Positions 22,880 to 34,789 of a stretch of 64,000 bases of DNA are shown in pieces. Within the stretch, counting starts at the first letter, position 1. Every line of letters starts with the position of its first letter. The position numbers were made by a program, and so were the translations under genes. Source of the stretch: Acanthococcus lagerstroemiae (lineage: Eukaryota; Arthropoda; Insecta; Hemiptera; Eriococcidae); NCBI GenBank assembly GCA_031841125.1, contig CM063113.1:42562197-42626196 (forward strand), read 5' to 3'. A model generated the notes under the pieces. It saw nothing but the letters and a program-made list of their open reading frames with translations, was not told the origin of the DNA and searched no databases.

Positions 22880-24400
22880 TCTTCGGGAATCTGAGTATTG
22901 CGTGTTTTGTACGGATAGCCTCAACTAATTCTGAGACAGTTCTTAAGCTGATTTGTATTCCTCGACCTCGCCTGCAAATCAGGGCTGTTTTCTGTTCCTC
23001 TTTGTTGGATCAGCCTATAGGCGCAATGAGAGAGGAGAGGAAAAGAAGGTCCGATTCTTCATCGTCTAATATTTTTTACGTTGTTTGATTTTTTTTTTTT
23101 TTTGGGGGGGGGGGGGGAAGCATCTTTGAGTGATTTTTGAGAAGGATCTGAGAAATAGTCGTACTTTTTTGCTCCCCCCCCCCGGGCGTCAGCTTTTCTT
23201 TGATACCCCTGAATCAGCTTTGAGATTTTGTTCGTCGGCTCTGAGATTTTATTTATCGGCCCTACAGACGTAACCTGGCTTCTGGGGCCCGCTATCGTAG
23301 CCAACATGTCCGATATAGCGCTGCTTGATCGAACTGCAAATTAAAACATATTTTCTAATCGTCGCCAACAATGGCAGATCTAACATTTGAACCTTTATAC
23401 GACCGTACACCGTACCCTTTAGAACTTCAGCATCATCCCATCATATCTGTATTCCGAATGGCAAGGGTGTAATAATGTCAGAAGGGTAGTGGTTATTATC
23501 ACTTTATATATACGTGTTTATTTCATCCCTTTATATTTTTGCGAACACTCCTAAGAACATTTAACGCACCTAACGGCCATTTTTAATGCACATTTACACA
23601 GTAACAATGCGACGACTCATTAATTTCAACGAGAACACCGTACATCGTTTTGAACTCGGGTAACTTAAATGGTGGCGGCTCGTTTTTGAAATTTAAATAA
23701 TTCTCTCCGAAAGTCGCCCGCTGCAACTTCGTGCAATTCGACACGAATGATGCGTCCGGATGGTTCAATCCATTCACAAGTAGTTGCAGATGAAACCAAA
23801 GGGCAACCGACTACCCCGAATTATAAATTCGTGGGTGTTGGAGGAAAAAAATTCGAGCTTTTGTTCTGCGGTGTGGATGCAATGTGAGGATTGTCGCATC
23901 TATTATATTATTTTTTCGCCCAAGGATATGAATCTGGGATGTGGGAAGCTGAGCAACCTTTTGTCAACTTATTTTGAAGCCTACTAACCAACGTCTTGTT
24001 TTCGGCGACTAATAAAATGTGAAGTTTCTGTCGGTGACGAGAGGGGTTACGATTCGTTGACCGTATATGTTTTGTTATTTGGGAGTTTTCAAAGTTACTT
24101 TGACAGAGTAGGTGCATCGGCTATTCTCATGCCGTGATTCTCGTTCGAGTTTATAATTTTCATGCCGTATCGTCGACTTCACAGATCACAGTTATTAAAC
24201 GGATATGCTAACTCAAAGTAGGAATATTTGCTAAACGCATTGGTTATTACTTGTACATAAATGCTAGCGCTCCACGTGTTGTCTAAAATGAATTGCATAA
24301 GGAAACATACCCTGCATTGCACTTTGATCTTATTTGTTGCCTTCCTGACAAAAAATTGGTTACAGAGCTTCAGTACACAAAAACGTTACAAATGAGACTT
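22880..24400. other. Non-coding DNA, no gene recognised
   Basis: A T run followed by G14 at about 23088-23117 and a C10 run at about 23176 could pair as a hairpin around 60 bases. Minor frames at 23583-23777 and 23784-23987 have no recognisable domain. Confidence 0.45.
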
Positions 24401-24403
24401 GAG

Positions 24404-24782
24404 GCAAAAAAGTGTCTTTCTTTTCAACCAGTTCGAATGCAAGGCCATCTCCAAGTGGGCAGAGCTGACAAAATTTTGCCAGCAGTCTCACATGAAGTCC
24501 TTACCTCAAACATGGCATGCAGTCAGTTGGGTTGGTGGGCCCCGAGGATGTTCCCCCTTAAACTACACATAGCACCGTGAAACGAGGTGATGGCAAAAAC
24601 GTATCTTTATTTTCAACCAGTTCAAATGCAAAGCCATCTCCAAAAGTGGGCTGAGCTGACAAAATTGTGCCATCAGTCTCACACGAATCCTTACCTCAAA
24701 CATGGCATGCAGTCAGTTGGGTTGGTGGACCCCGAGGATATTCCCCCTTAAACTACACATAGCACCATGAAACGAGGTGATG
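24404..24782 (+). repeat. Tandem duplication, two units of about 189 bp
   Basis: 24404-24592 and 24593-24782 align end to end: GCAAAAA..GT(G/A)TCTTT, CAACCAGTTC(G/A)AATGCAA, CAAACATGGCATGCAGTCAG, CCCCTTAAACTACACATAGC and AACGAGGTGATG. Substitutions and small indels put the units at roughly 90 per cent identity by eye. A frame through unit 1 (24293-24580) is not kept open in unit 2, so coding is unlikely. Confidence 0.9.
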
Positions 24783-24789
24783 TGGATAC

Positions 24790-26490
24790 CGTAGAACAGT
24801 ATGTTTCTCTAAATATACCCTGGTACAGGTATCTCCATTGAGGTGTTTGTTTATTGTGACAGAATCCGAATCGTTTTCTAGAGAAGACAACTTCGGTTTC
24901 ATTGAAATTTTGCTCATTTCTATGCATAGCTCTTTTCGACAGGAGAGTTTCACCGCTCCTTGAGCTTCCTGAAACAGAGGTGAGAAGAAATTTGGTACCT
25001 TTAGAAATTTACTAAGTATTTCTAGTTACAAGTAAACCAAAGTGCAGAGAATGTTAAGCTCTAAGGAAGGTAAATACAATTTTTTACATCTTATCAAACA
25101 CATGAGCTAAATATTTACAAAAAGTATTAGTTACCTATAATCAAAATTCCATCATTGTGGGAGAGGGAATCTTACTCCTGGGGGAGGTGGGTCCACTAAC
25201 ACTGACCGGTACTTCTACGACGTTACTGGGTGTCGGTGTCAATACGTTCCACTAGTACTGATCAACTATATTATTGCAGTCGTCATTGTTCACTTGTCAT
25301 ATTAGGTTTTTGATTAGCGCTGAAAAATATCGGAGTTTTCGATCAGCATACATTCGATAATCTGAGTGATTGCAGGAGGGGAACTGCAAAGCTGAATGTC
25401 CTTAAGACCCGCTCAATATTATGTATAAGTAAAACGAAATCGAATCGTATATAGTTGCGCGCTGTAATTCCTTCTGCGATGATAAATCATTCGTTTATTT
25501 AGTGGCCAAAAAAGGGGATGTGTAAATTTGTAACAAGGTGGACGCAGTCCGTAACAATAAAGAAAATCCCTTTATTGCCTTCTTACATTCCAGATACTCT
25601 GCGTGTCCGCCTACTTGCTGAATAGAGAAGAGAGCCGGCGTTGTATACCGAGAGAAAAAAAAATAGTAGACCGGCGTAGGAAGGTCTCAGTCTTGGGAGG
25701 GGGGGGGGTAGTCGCTACAGCAAATATCCCGTCATCTTACTGCAGTAATTATGCGCTAAAATACATTCTGAAATGCTCTCTTTAATAGTTTTGTAGAGGG
25801 GTCCTAATCCCCTGTCCCTACGCCGGCGGTATAACGACTATATGGAAATTTTGTGATCGTTACCATAATGTTGTGGAAAATTTGGACAAGCATGACTTGT
25901 TCATAAATTAGCGGTTGCTATTTTGGAAAATTATATTTGTTCAATTCGATTGAAAATGTGTGTTCGGAAATAATTACATAGTACCAAAAGGGCTCATGTT
26001 GACATAAGCCCTTTTAGAACAAGCCAATGAGCTGTTTCCAGGACATAGGCCCTTAACTTCGGTGTGTGTTTGAAATGTGACATGGGCTTGTATAGCAATC
26101 AAAAGAGCTCGTTCGCACGATTCCAACGATGTGTATAACTCAAAACTTAAAAAAAGGTGACGTAAGCCCTTCTGGCCTTGAGGTACTGGTATTATCTCTG
26201 TACTCTTGCTAAATAATACATAGAGAAATACTTAATCGTTGATCTAGGTAGATGCAAAACAAGATACAAATGATACAATGCATAGGTATAGATGATAATC
26301 GAATAACGAATTCATGAAAAAATCTTAGAATTAGGTAGATACTAGACAAATTATTCGAAAGGGAACTGATTTGAACACATCACAACAAACTCAGAAAAGA
26401 TAACTTGGGCTATGACTATCGCATTTGGTCTTTAAACATAAAAATTGTGACTATATTAGATCTTGCGTTGTTGTATTACATATATATGTT
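24790..26490. other. Non-coding DNA, no gene recognised
   Basis: A small hairpin around AAAAGGGCT / AGCCCTTTT lies at about 25987-26015, and ATAAGCCCTT-type words recur to 26170. A G10 run near 25690 lies beside CCGGCGTAGG, with CCTACGCCGG at 25817. No coding region. Confidence 0.45.
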
Positions 26491-26493
26491 GCC

Positions 26494-26645
26494 GTTAATG
26501 TGTATAATCAGCTAAAGTATAAAATTTCAATTAAAATGCTCGCTAGTTTCTAGCCCCTGATTCTTCCCCTTACGGAGTAATTGGCTAAACGTTTTGGAGG
26601 TCTTTTACTGTCATCTGTTTACACAACAATTCAAAATTTCAGAAA
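26494..26645 (+). repeat. Diverged copy of part of the large repeat
   Basis: CGTTAATGTGTATAATCAG, AAAATGCTCRCTAGTTTCT, GTAATTGGCTAAAC.TTTTGG and TTACACAACAATTCAAA match 7103-7250 of copy A in order, with about 15-20 per cent differences. This shows the unit is an older dispersed family and not unique to the tandem cluster. Confidence 0.8.
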
Positions 26646-26649
26646 AAAC

Positions 26650-27948
26650 GCCTTCCAAGGGCTGTGAATTGTGAGAAATCAGGATTTTAGATTGTTTTTG
26701 GTCTCTGTATGATGCTCTTTGAAGTTGACAAGGCTGAAATTTCCAAATGAGGTGTAGACCAATGAAAACTGCCGGTTTATTGAGTTTCACCTAGGTCCGT
26801 CAATAAGACAAGGCATGTGGGTAAGTATTTTATGAAATTATACACTTTAACTGATTATACGAACTCAAATGGATAACTAAAAACTCTAAAGGTACAAAAT
26901 GAATTTCATCAAAATTTATAAGAACATAGTATCAGGTCCTTCTGTATTTTTCATACTGAATTTAATGACGTTTGCCGTTTCTTTGTAGTAGGTCGTATTT
27001 TCTTGTAAAAAATATGCTTGAAAACGAGATCTTATACAAATTACAGATACGTAGTAGATAATCAGTAGGGAGAATTAGACAGATTCTGTATAGAAGAACG
27101 CAATGTTCGACAGAAAAAATGATTGTGCCATCGTTATTAGCGTTAAAAAAAAAATACGAAATCGACTAATTTGAATCTTTTAAAAAATTGGCTGTACCGT
27201 AGTGGAATCAATAAAAGTTACATAGTGTGTAACTGGCTTAAAAGGAACTCATACAGTGTAAAATTTTGACCTTTTGTATACCTATATGCCTGTACTTAGC
27301 ATCTGTAAATCGAATGTTATAGCGAATAGACTGTTGTGAAAAGTGCAAATTACATGTGAAAATATTCTGTGATGGATAATACGTATGATACTAATAATCA
27401 CTTACATTATTTGAAGATTCAAATTTCTATAATATCTGATGTGCTGAATTTAACTAAGGGACCGTCCATATATTACACAATCATCCAAGTTACATCGGTT
27501 TAAACTCAAATCCTGTAAATAATATAAGTGGAACAGACTTTTAGATTTATATTTCTGTTATAAAAATTTATTTAATTCAACATCAAAGTAATAAACAAAA
27601 ATTTTTAATTTTTTATCCCTAAAGAAATTTTGTAAAGGCATTTAATTATACCTGGAGACTTCGAATAGTTGAATCGTTTATATCCAAAAATTACCTACTA
27701 TGTACCTAAAGTTGTGGAAAATCTCGGAAAACGTTGAGAATTTTTTCATTCTATGGATGTACACATTGTATTTTGCCTCCTATAGATTGCCGTGTTGCCT
27801 AGTGCCTGTGTACCATTCCCGAAAATTCCCTTTTGTCTGTTTCATGGATTTTTTTCTACCCAAGTAATCCTAGCAGGTTTGGGCACAAAAATGATACTAT
27901 AGCCGGTTTTGGAACGAAATATGTAAGTACAACACAGGTCTTTGTTCA
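26650..27948. other. AT-rich non-coding DNA
   Basis: No gene. AAGGGACCGTCCATATATTACA at about 27459 resembles a widely dispersed inverted-repeat transposon terminus, but I could not find its partner. Confidence 0.4.
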
Positions 27949-27969
27949 TATATATATATATATATATAT
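27949..27969. repeat. (TA)n microsatellite followed by T run
   Basis: About ten TA dinucleotides followed by a T run directly precede the MITE at 28007. Confidence 0.9.
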
Positions 27970-28006
27970 TTTTTTTTTTTCAACAGTAAACATTATTATT
28001 TTTAGT

Positions 28007-28196
28007 CAGGGCCGTACCTAGGGTTTAAGTAAGGGAGGGGGGCTTGCGATTAAAATGAATATTATTTCTTGGTGGGGTGGGGGCTACAAATACTCCAAAT
28101 TTATCTAATTTTCCACATTTACCTCTCCGGCTCAACCCATTGTTTTTTTGGCCAATGGGGGGGGGGTGTTGAACCCCCCTCGTCGGTACGGCCCTG
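28007..28196. mobile_element. hAT-like MITE (CAGGGCCGTACC)
   Basis: Perfect 12-bp terminal inverted repeats CAGGGCCGTACC / GGTACGGCCCTG are flanked by perfect 8-bp duplications TTTTTAGT (27999-28006 and 28197-28204). The 190-bp interior has no coding capacity, and a G8 run lies near the right end. The short TIR and 8-bp duplication indicate mobilisation by a hAT transposase. Confidence 0.95.
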
Positions 28197-28204
28197 TTTT
28201 TAGT

Positions 28205-29565
28205 CAATATTAATAAACCAATTTTAAAAGAATATTGCAACGTTAAAAATAATAGATGAGGTACTTATATGAATTTTTTTTTTTTGGCAGGAAACATTAT
28301 TTTTAATATAATATAAATTTAAAACTAATTCAAGGAGTGCTTTTGGAAGTGCAGTTGTTTTCTAGTAAGACTGAGTGTGCATTGTATTCTTCACCGATTT
28401 CCGTAATCTATAACAGATAAGATACTGGGTGGAAATTATGGTAAAACTGATGAGCTATGTTACTCCAAAACTTGAGGTAACACAAAAGCAAACGAAACAG
28501 AGTAACACAACGTCTTTGCTAAGAACAAAATTAATAATAAATTCATGGATTCTTATCACCCGCCATGATTGTTTGTGTAGCTGGTTTTTGCCACGAAAAA
28601 TCCCTCAGTAGGTATACCATTATACGCAGAATTATAGGTTTTGGCTCTAAATATTCACAGAGATTCATAATCGGTTTTGGACACAATTTTTTTGATCAAA
28701 ATATCATTTCTGTAGCAGACGCAAACCTATTTTTTGATTATGTATTTTAAACACTTACAGCTCATTTTAACGCGAAGTAGATATACCTTACTATCGAATT
28801 TTGTACGCTGAACTACACGAATCGATAAAAAAAAGTCAGTTCTCAAAAACGGCTCTGAGCAGTTTTTGGAAATAATCGCGATTCAATTACATGATTCATT
28901 CTTAACTGTGCTTTCCGTGCAAATAATGTTGTGCTTTCTAAAACATGTACAAATAATTACATGATACAAGAGGGTCTGAAATGGCCTAAAAATTGATTAT
29001 GTTTAATATATAGACAGCTCCTAAGGGAAATTAACTTCTGTGTCAAATCATCTCATTCTGATACACAGGTATTTAAGAGAATGTAGTTGTGTAAACCTGT
29101 ATCAATTTCTTCATCAATATGTCGTCAGTAAGCCATTTAGTTACTAGAAAAGGAACTGGTTCTCCCTCCTCTTACTGAACTTACATAGAAGTGTTCTACG
29201 TTCCAGTAGAAAATTGTTCCTCATTACTTATTATTAATTTGAAATTTCCACATAACCTTCCTCTCCCTTCCTCCTTTTGTTTGCTCTTTGCCACACCCTA
29301 AGGAATAAATAGAACTCCTAGGAGCCAAATATTTAGAAAATTGTAAAATTACGAACCATCCTAACTAAGCATTGGACTATTTATGTGAAGTGACCAGCGA
29401 ATATTGGGTCTCCGCGGTACCACGTTTCTACCTACTCTGATTCTGTGATTGACTATGTATTGTAGAATCTCGATTATCCGACACATAAAAACTGTCCTTG
29501 TTACCCGACCCTTCAGTCATTCGACAATTCTTCGTTTTATCGGCCAAGGTCAAGATTGTAATACG
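28205..29565. other. AT-rich non-coding DNA
   Basis: Only short frames without domains. GTATTGTAGAATCTCGATTATCCGAC at 29456 is mirrored by GTCGGATAATCGAGGTTCTAC near 31374, which brackets the M-X-M region and suggests a further, larger inverted-repeat element around it. Confidence 0.45.
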
Positions 29566-29811
29566 CAGGGACAAAACTATAGCCCCCCCCCCAATATTTG
29601 GCAGTTGGCAAGTTTTGAAACTGTTCATTTGAATTTTTTCATTTTTTATGAATGCTTGTTTTTTTTTTCAATTAAAAGTATTTCGATTTGAAAATCGGTA
29701 AATTTTTAATTAAAAAAAAATTTTGTCGGCGAATTCTTAGTTTAAAAAAAATATTTGTCGGCAAACTTTTCTTCTCCACCTCTCCAAACTGAAAGTCAAA
29801 TTTCGTCTCTG
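29566..29811 (+). repeat. Repeat M, complete copy
   Basis: It begins CAGGGACAAAACTATAG, then a poly-C tract, and ends GTCAAATTTCGTCTCTG; the ends form imperfect inverted repeats (CAGRGACRAAA). Internal landmarks are AAATCGGTAAATTT and two GTCGGC(G/A)AA words. Confidence 0.8.
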
Positions 29812-29882
29812 AAAATTGCTGAAAATGGAGTACCCTGGATTCCTGTCAGAGACTACTCAGTCAAAAGCCGAAGGTTTCATGC

Positions 29883-30467
29883 TGAGTATCGAACGTTATC
29901 TGAAAAAGGTTGAAACAAGCTGAAATGTGGAAGACTTTTCGAAAATCTAAAAGTCGGTAACGAATGTTGAATTTCGAATTTTAACGGACTATTCTGTTTT
30001 TACTAGATTCTGTGTTTATGACCTAGAGCCTGAAATTTGAGAAAGTTGAATATTTTATTAAAATCTAAAAGTTTAAAGCAAAAGACTTATTTTCCAATGT
30101 CACAAGTTGAATCCGATAGCAAATGTTCTATTATTTGATTTACAGGCTTTAGTCCTGGTGAATACAGGAGGGAAATTTAGTCTGGAACAGAAGTCAAAAC
30201 TCCACGTATTTTTCCCATAAGAACGAAAGGGAGCTTGTGGCACGGATTCCCCTAATCCGATTAACCTACAACTTTGTACTTTTTTCTCTCTCTCTTTTGA
30301 TTTTATTAAAACCAGTTTAGGAGATGAATCAGAGGAAATTCATAAAGAAGTATCACAAAGAGGAAATAACGACCGCCTTAATGTGTAAAGGAAATTATTC
30401 TTAACATCCTTTCAGCTTACCTTCCCAGACTAGGGTCTTGAGGGATAAGGTTCCAATCTGCATTTGC
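29883..30467 (+). repeat. Interspersed repeat X, copy 2
   Basis: Full-length match to 2948-3532 in the same orientation. It ends TGCATTTG directly before CAGGGATAAG. Non-coding. Confidence 0.8.
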
Positions 30468-30539
30468 AGGGATAAGAATTTGCCGACTGTTAAATTATTG
30501 GGGGGGGGGGGGTTGTCAACGCTTGCCATAGTTTCATCC

Positions 30540-30625
30540 CTGGCTCAGAGTCTTGGCAAGAAGAGAAGAGGGCTAACCAGCCCTAACAGTCTCCCCGACA
30601 TAACCTGATGATATGCCAGAGATGG
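30540..30625 (+). mobile_element. tRNA-SINE body fragment
   Basis: GCAAGAAGAGAAGAGGGCTAA, CAGCCCTAACAGTCTCCCCG and GATGATATGCC match the body of the SINE at 42275-42485. The tRNA-like head is absent. It lies between two M-type termini. Confidence 0.65.
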
Positions 30626-30636
30626 TAGTTCCGGGT

Positions 30637-30941
30637 TGTCGGAAATGGGGGGGGGGGTGAAACTACCCCAATAATTTGCCAGTCGGATAATTTTGAAACT
30701 GTTCGTCTGATTTTTCATTTTCTAAGAACGTATGTTTGTTTGTTTTATTTATTTATCTTTTCAATTAAAAAATATTTTGATTAAAAAATCGACAAATTTT
30801 CAAATATTTAAAAAATTTTGTCGGCGAATTTTTAGTTTTCCAGAAATATTTGTCGGCAAATTTTTCTTCTCCTACACCTCTCCCCACCCCCCCCCAAAAA
30901 AAAAAAACAACAACAACAACTGAAAGTCATGTTTCGTCTCT
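30637..30941 (+). repeat. Repeat M, second copy of composite
   Basis: After a G12 run it follows the M family through GAAACTGTTCG, AAGAACGTATGTTTGTTTG, TTTTGTCGGCGAATTTTTAG and GTCGGCAAATTTTTC to the TTTCGTCTCTG end. It carries a (CAA)n stretch near 30907-30920. The left terminus is degraded. Confidence 0.75.
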
Positions 30942-31170
30942 GGTTATGCGTCATCGAAGGCAACATGTGTAGTACCTACAGCTTGCTAATGCATGCGCAG
31001 TTAGATATGCATGTATGCATTTTAAATTCATTTTGGACCGCAAATCCAAAATATATTGCTTTTTGCCACACTTTGTGTCAAAGAGACATTAATAAGTTCA
31101 AGAGAAAAAAAGAAAGAAACAAGGAAAGAAAGTGGACGAAAATAACGGGGGACACGGGAATTGCTCCAAG

Positions 31171-31310
31171 TCTCTGCTAGAGTTGGGAAATTTTACTAGA
31201 CGGATCAAAAGTTGGGAAAATCCAACTTGATACTTGGCAATTTTGACATGAGTCAGTTGGGAATTTAACAATTTTTGCCCTTCTAGAAAAAACTCTTCGC
31301 TACGTCCCTG
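31171..31310 (+). mobile_element. Family-1 MITE, left-truncated
   Basis: The right half is present: GTTGGGAAAATCCAAC, GATACTTGGCAATTTT, GAGTCAGTTGGGAA and the terminus CTCTTCGCTACGTCCCTG. The left terminus is missing and no flanking duplication can be tested. Confidence 0.7.
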
Positions 31311-31645
31311 AGAGAAAAAAAATAACTATTATTCGACTTTTCGTTTATCCGACAGACCAAATTCCCCAATTGTGTCGGATAATCGAGGTTCTACTGTATA
31401 CCTACTATTGATTCAATTTGTCAAAATTCTTGAATTTCTCAATTTTTTATTCAACTCGAGAACATTTGAGAGCTTCACCACGTTCTCGGGCCATTAACAA
31501 GGACACAAGACCGTCTCAGTGCTGTAGAGGGAACCAGGGAACGTCCCCTTGTTATTATAATAGATTAGAATCAGTTCTTTCCTTCACCCCCCCCCCCCCT
31601 CGAAGTCAACAAGAACTCGCGTAAATCCCGAAAAACAAACAAAAT

Positions 31646-31797
31646 CATAGACGCAACCAGGAATTACCTCTGCAAAAGTAAGAAGGGCTAAATTTCATAC
31701 AAAAAAGTAAAATACTCTGAGATTTTTTAAAAATTTCTCAGGGCTTGGAGAGGGCTATAGTCCTCATAGCCCCCCCCCCCGGATGGTTACGCCTATG
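31646..31797. mobile_element. hAT-like MITE (CATAGRCGYAACCA)
   Basis: Termini CATAGACGCAACCAGG and GGATGGTTACGCCTATG are inverted repeats (about 12 of 14). Flanks AACAAAAT (31638-31645) and AACAAAAC (31798-31805) agree at 7 of 8. A C12 run lies just inside the right end, as in the other families. Non-coding. Confidence 0.8.
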
Positions 31798-31809
31798 AAC
31801 AAAACTGTA

Positions 31810-32870
31810 CCTTTAAACTTGCAATTATAATTACACTTGAAATACTGAGTTGACCACCACACCCATCCACCCTTCAGAAACAAAAAGCAAACATTAGCCG
31901 TTCTGCTGCATATGAAAAGCAAAATACCCTTTTAGTTGACCTCCCCTCCCCCTTGAGGAGACGATTTCGTTTAAAATCTCCCTTTTATGCTGTAACGAAT
32001 AGATCATATTTTACAGTACCAATTTGACCACATATATGAGTTTCATTTTCTGTACCATGTCACGCAGCATTTGCTGGACATTGCGAATAAATGTTAAAAT
32101 GCCCGAGACGTGTTCTGCAAAGCTTCCTGATGCACCAGCTGCGGAATCCGAAGTTTTATTACTGGAATTCTATTCAGGAAATAATGTAGGCACGGCTTGT
32201 TATTCGGGTCATCCTGTACTTTTTCCATAGGGAGCACATTAATTTCAGACTAGTGAGGCACCTTGTATTGTCGATAAGGAATGCATTACTGTGTGTTTGA
32301 GGACGAATATTAATTGCACGTTTTCTGTTTAATACTTTTTCTTTATGTATACGCTAATTAATTGAAGTTTTCTTTAACATCATAAAACTTAGTTGTTATC
32401 CCTCAATTTTAGTAATAGAGCAGCTAAAATTTACACGCCTTTTCTCTCAGAATACTTTCTTCGAAGACGCAGAGCCCACTATTTTTACATTATAAAAATC
32501 TGTTCAATTGTATCGGTCCAGGTGCGAATTATGACGGCTGCTGCCGGTCGTCTTTTTATACGCGGCTAGCCGACCGTATACCTGTAAAGGCTTCGAGGGG
32601 TCGATTGTACGTAATTTATCAGCAATCATCCGGAGTTACTTGAAACGGAGCGGTCGAAAACTTTAGATTCGAGTTTATTTATGACCTCGCAGTGATGTCC
32701 GTCTTCTTGTACTTCAGTAAGAGAGGCTAGGAGTGAAATGATGCTTATAGCTAATAAATGTCATCATTGTGCAGTCTGATGCACGCGTGACGAACTAAAC
32801 CTAGAAACCATTTTATTCACCCCGGGTTCTTTCTTCCTGTCTTGTCTGCTTTGTCAGTTCTTGCCCATCA
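31810..32870. other. Non-coding DNA, no gene recognised
   Basis: Short frames only. GCCGGTCGTC...TATACGCGGCTAGCCGACCGTATACC near 32553-32582 is locally palindromic and shares GTATA/CGGTCG words with the hairpin at 19416. Confidence 0.4.
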
Positions 32871-32880
32871 TGTCTGTTAT

Positions 32881-33022
32881 CAGTGGCGTAGCCAAGAGTT
32901 CTGGACCTCCTTGCGATGTCGTCAAGTAGTGGGTTTTTTAAATTTTAGCATCCTCTCTAACATCCCCCCTTTGATCAAGACCAGATCCCCCCCCCTTTAA
33001 TACTAGGCTGGCTACGCTACTG
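32881..33022. mobile_element. hAT-like MITE (CAGTGGCGTAGCCA), copy 1
   Basis: Termini CAGTGGCGTAGCCA and TGGCTACGCTACTG match at 13 of 14. Flanks TCTGTTAT (32873-32880) and TCTGTCAT (33023-33030) agree at 7 of 8. The interior GTTAGAGAGGATGCTAAAATT (reverse sense), the TTGATCAAGACC word and a C9 run are shared with the copy at 43698, which lies in the opposite orientation. Confidence 0.9.
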
Positions 33023-33030
33023 TCTGTCAT

Positions 33031-34789
33031 GCTGGCTCTGTCCTCCTTGACTGTTTTGTCTATCTTGCGTCTGCCTTGTCTATGCCCACATGCTTTGCCT
33101 GCTGATGGCTCGTTTGCCTTGCATAGGTAGTAAAGCAAGCTGTGTGTTGGACTCAGTGCACGCCAACAAGTTACCTTTCGAACGGTAGCTAATGACCAAT
33201 GATTTTGCATCGCGTTCATTTGTTTCATGTTGAATAAATGGAAAAGTGGATTTCAATTCGGATGTGGAGACTGTGACTAGATGAATATCTTCTATGTTAG
33301 TTCTCAGTTGTGACTGATTGCAAAGCATGTTCAATGGCTTATCTTCTGTCATGTTCGTCTGTCTTGTGTATCAAGCCTGTTTTGCCTGCCTCGCTTGTTT
33401 CATCTATCACTTTCCTTCTCTTTTGACTAACGATCCATTACATCGACTACTGTCTTATTATTGTGAGACTGGCTGACCACTCCCGGTTATTAATACGCCA
33501 AGCCGTCTCTGTAGCACCCATGTTGGTCATCGAATCTGACAACTCGGTGACAACCGTCTCCTCTACCAAAAGCCTCAATGCCTGAGCTAAGTTCCGCTTA
33601 CACGAATCAATTCATTCAGTTTTACTCCCATTCCTCTAAATCATTAAGAATTAGAAGAGACCTCACGATCTTCCACACCGCTCGTCCCTGAAAATCAGTG
33701 ATTGGAAATGTAACCGCCGTTGCGTTGATGTGTATGATATACCTACACCTATTTCGGGGTGATTTTTCTTTTAAAATCAACACACACCTAGCCGCAACTA
33801 AAATTTATTGACAGCCGAAAAGACTGCACTCTGTGACTTGCATCCAGAATTGATTGTCTTTGTTTCTTTGATATAGGAATTTGAAAGAACATCTAGTCAC
33901 TACCCGGTGGGGGGCTCGTTCCTTTAATAATTTACGTAATTCCAGTAGAACACTAGTAGTTCTGCGCAGACGATATGCTGCTTCTGTTTTCTTTTGTTCG
34001 CACTTTTTCGATTTATATCAACCGCCGACCCTCGGTTTCTACAACTGTATTGAGTATTTTATTTGGCGAGCCGGGAAAGCGCCCCAAAATTCACCTTAAT
34101 ATTTTAATTTGTTCCCTAATTATCATATTTTTCTCCATAGCTGACTGGATCGAGCGACGTGTCAAAAATGGTTGTACGTTCGTAGGGGAAAAAAGGGATC
34201 AGTAGATAATTTATCACGAGCAGTAATTTGTTCCGAAAGCGTCTGCGTCGAATCGTGACGAATTATTGTAAGCCGTGGCGTGAAGTGACGCTAGTTCGTT
34301 TGATCTACTCGTGGGTTTTAGAAAATCCGGAACCGGAACTTATCTGTAAACCAATATCGCACTCGAAAAAAGAGCAATTGTTGATATCTCAATACAAACC
34401 CGGAAAAGATAACCCTCTTGAATCGACGCGTTATCGCTTAACAGAATTATAGACGGAAGCTGCGCATTAGTATTTGTATTTCGGGATCAAGATTGGGGTA
34501 AGGTTGGTTTCAGCTAAGTACATATTCACTGGAATTAAGTAGGTCTAGCCTACTGCTGGAGAAAAATCGATTTCAAACCACAAATGTAGGCACTTAGATG
34601 TGTGTAGTAGAGAGGGTTTTCGAAAGGAACTTGAAGGGTTAGTGTTGACGTCGAATTTTGTAAATAGTTGTGTTAGAGGTCGTTTGAATTGACCTGTAAT
34701 GTGAATTTGCAAGCTTCTCGATGATGGTGGGGGCTTATTTAGAAGTTCGTATCTTACGTTGTAAATACCTATTCTTCTTCATTTGCCAG
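33031..34789. other. Non-coding DNA, no gene recognised
   Basis: The stretch 33030-33440 is pyrimidine-rich with many TGCCTGC/TGTCTTG words. Frames of 70-97 codons at 32938-33352 and 33881-34452 overlap in different frames and show no domain. No exon could be defended. Confidence 0.4.

Larger units (their letters stand above)
29566..30941 (+). mobile_element. M-X-M composite repeat
   Basis: Repeat M (29566-29811, CAGGGACAAAACTATAG to TTTCGTCTCTG) is followed by a short linker, repeat X (29883-30467), a mini M-like piece in reverse (30468-30542), a SINE fragment and a second M (about 30637-30941) in the same orientation. Flanking 8-mers GTAATACG (29558-29565) and GTTATGCG (30942-30949) agree at 6 of 8. 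Long direct repeats around an interior recall an LTR-type layout, but M has CAG..CTG termini like hAT elements. Confidence 0.6.

Noticed and set aside
24293..24580. 95-codon frame
   Set aside because: Overlaps the first unit of a tandem duplication and is not maintained in the second unit.
25632..25836. Possible MITE with CCGGCGTAGG ends and a poly-G tract
   Set aside because: No consistent 8-bp flanks at any tested boundary; the flanks themselves look similar to each other (GCCGGCG..GTATA), so the edges remain unclear.
27459..27480. AAGGGACCGTCCATATATTACA, like a mariner-type MITE terminus
   Set aside because: No inverted partner found within the next kilobase, so only a possible solitary remnant.
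33881..34452. Overlapping frames of 72-76 codons as exons of a host gene
   Set aside because: No domain resemblance, no convincing splice sites and no frame continuity between them.
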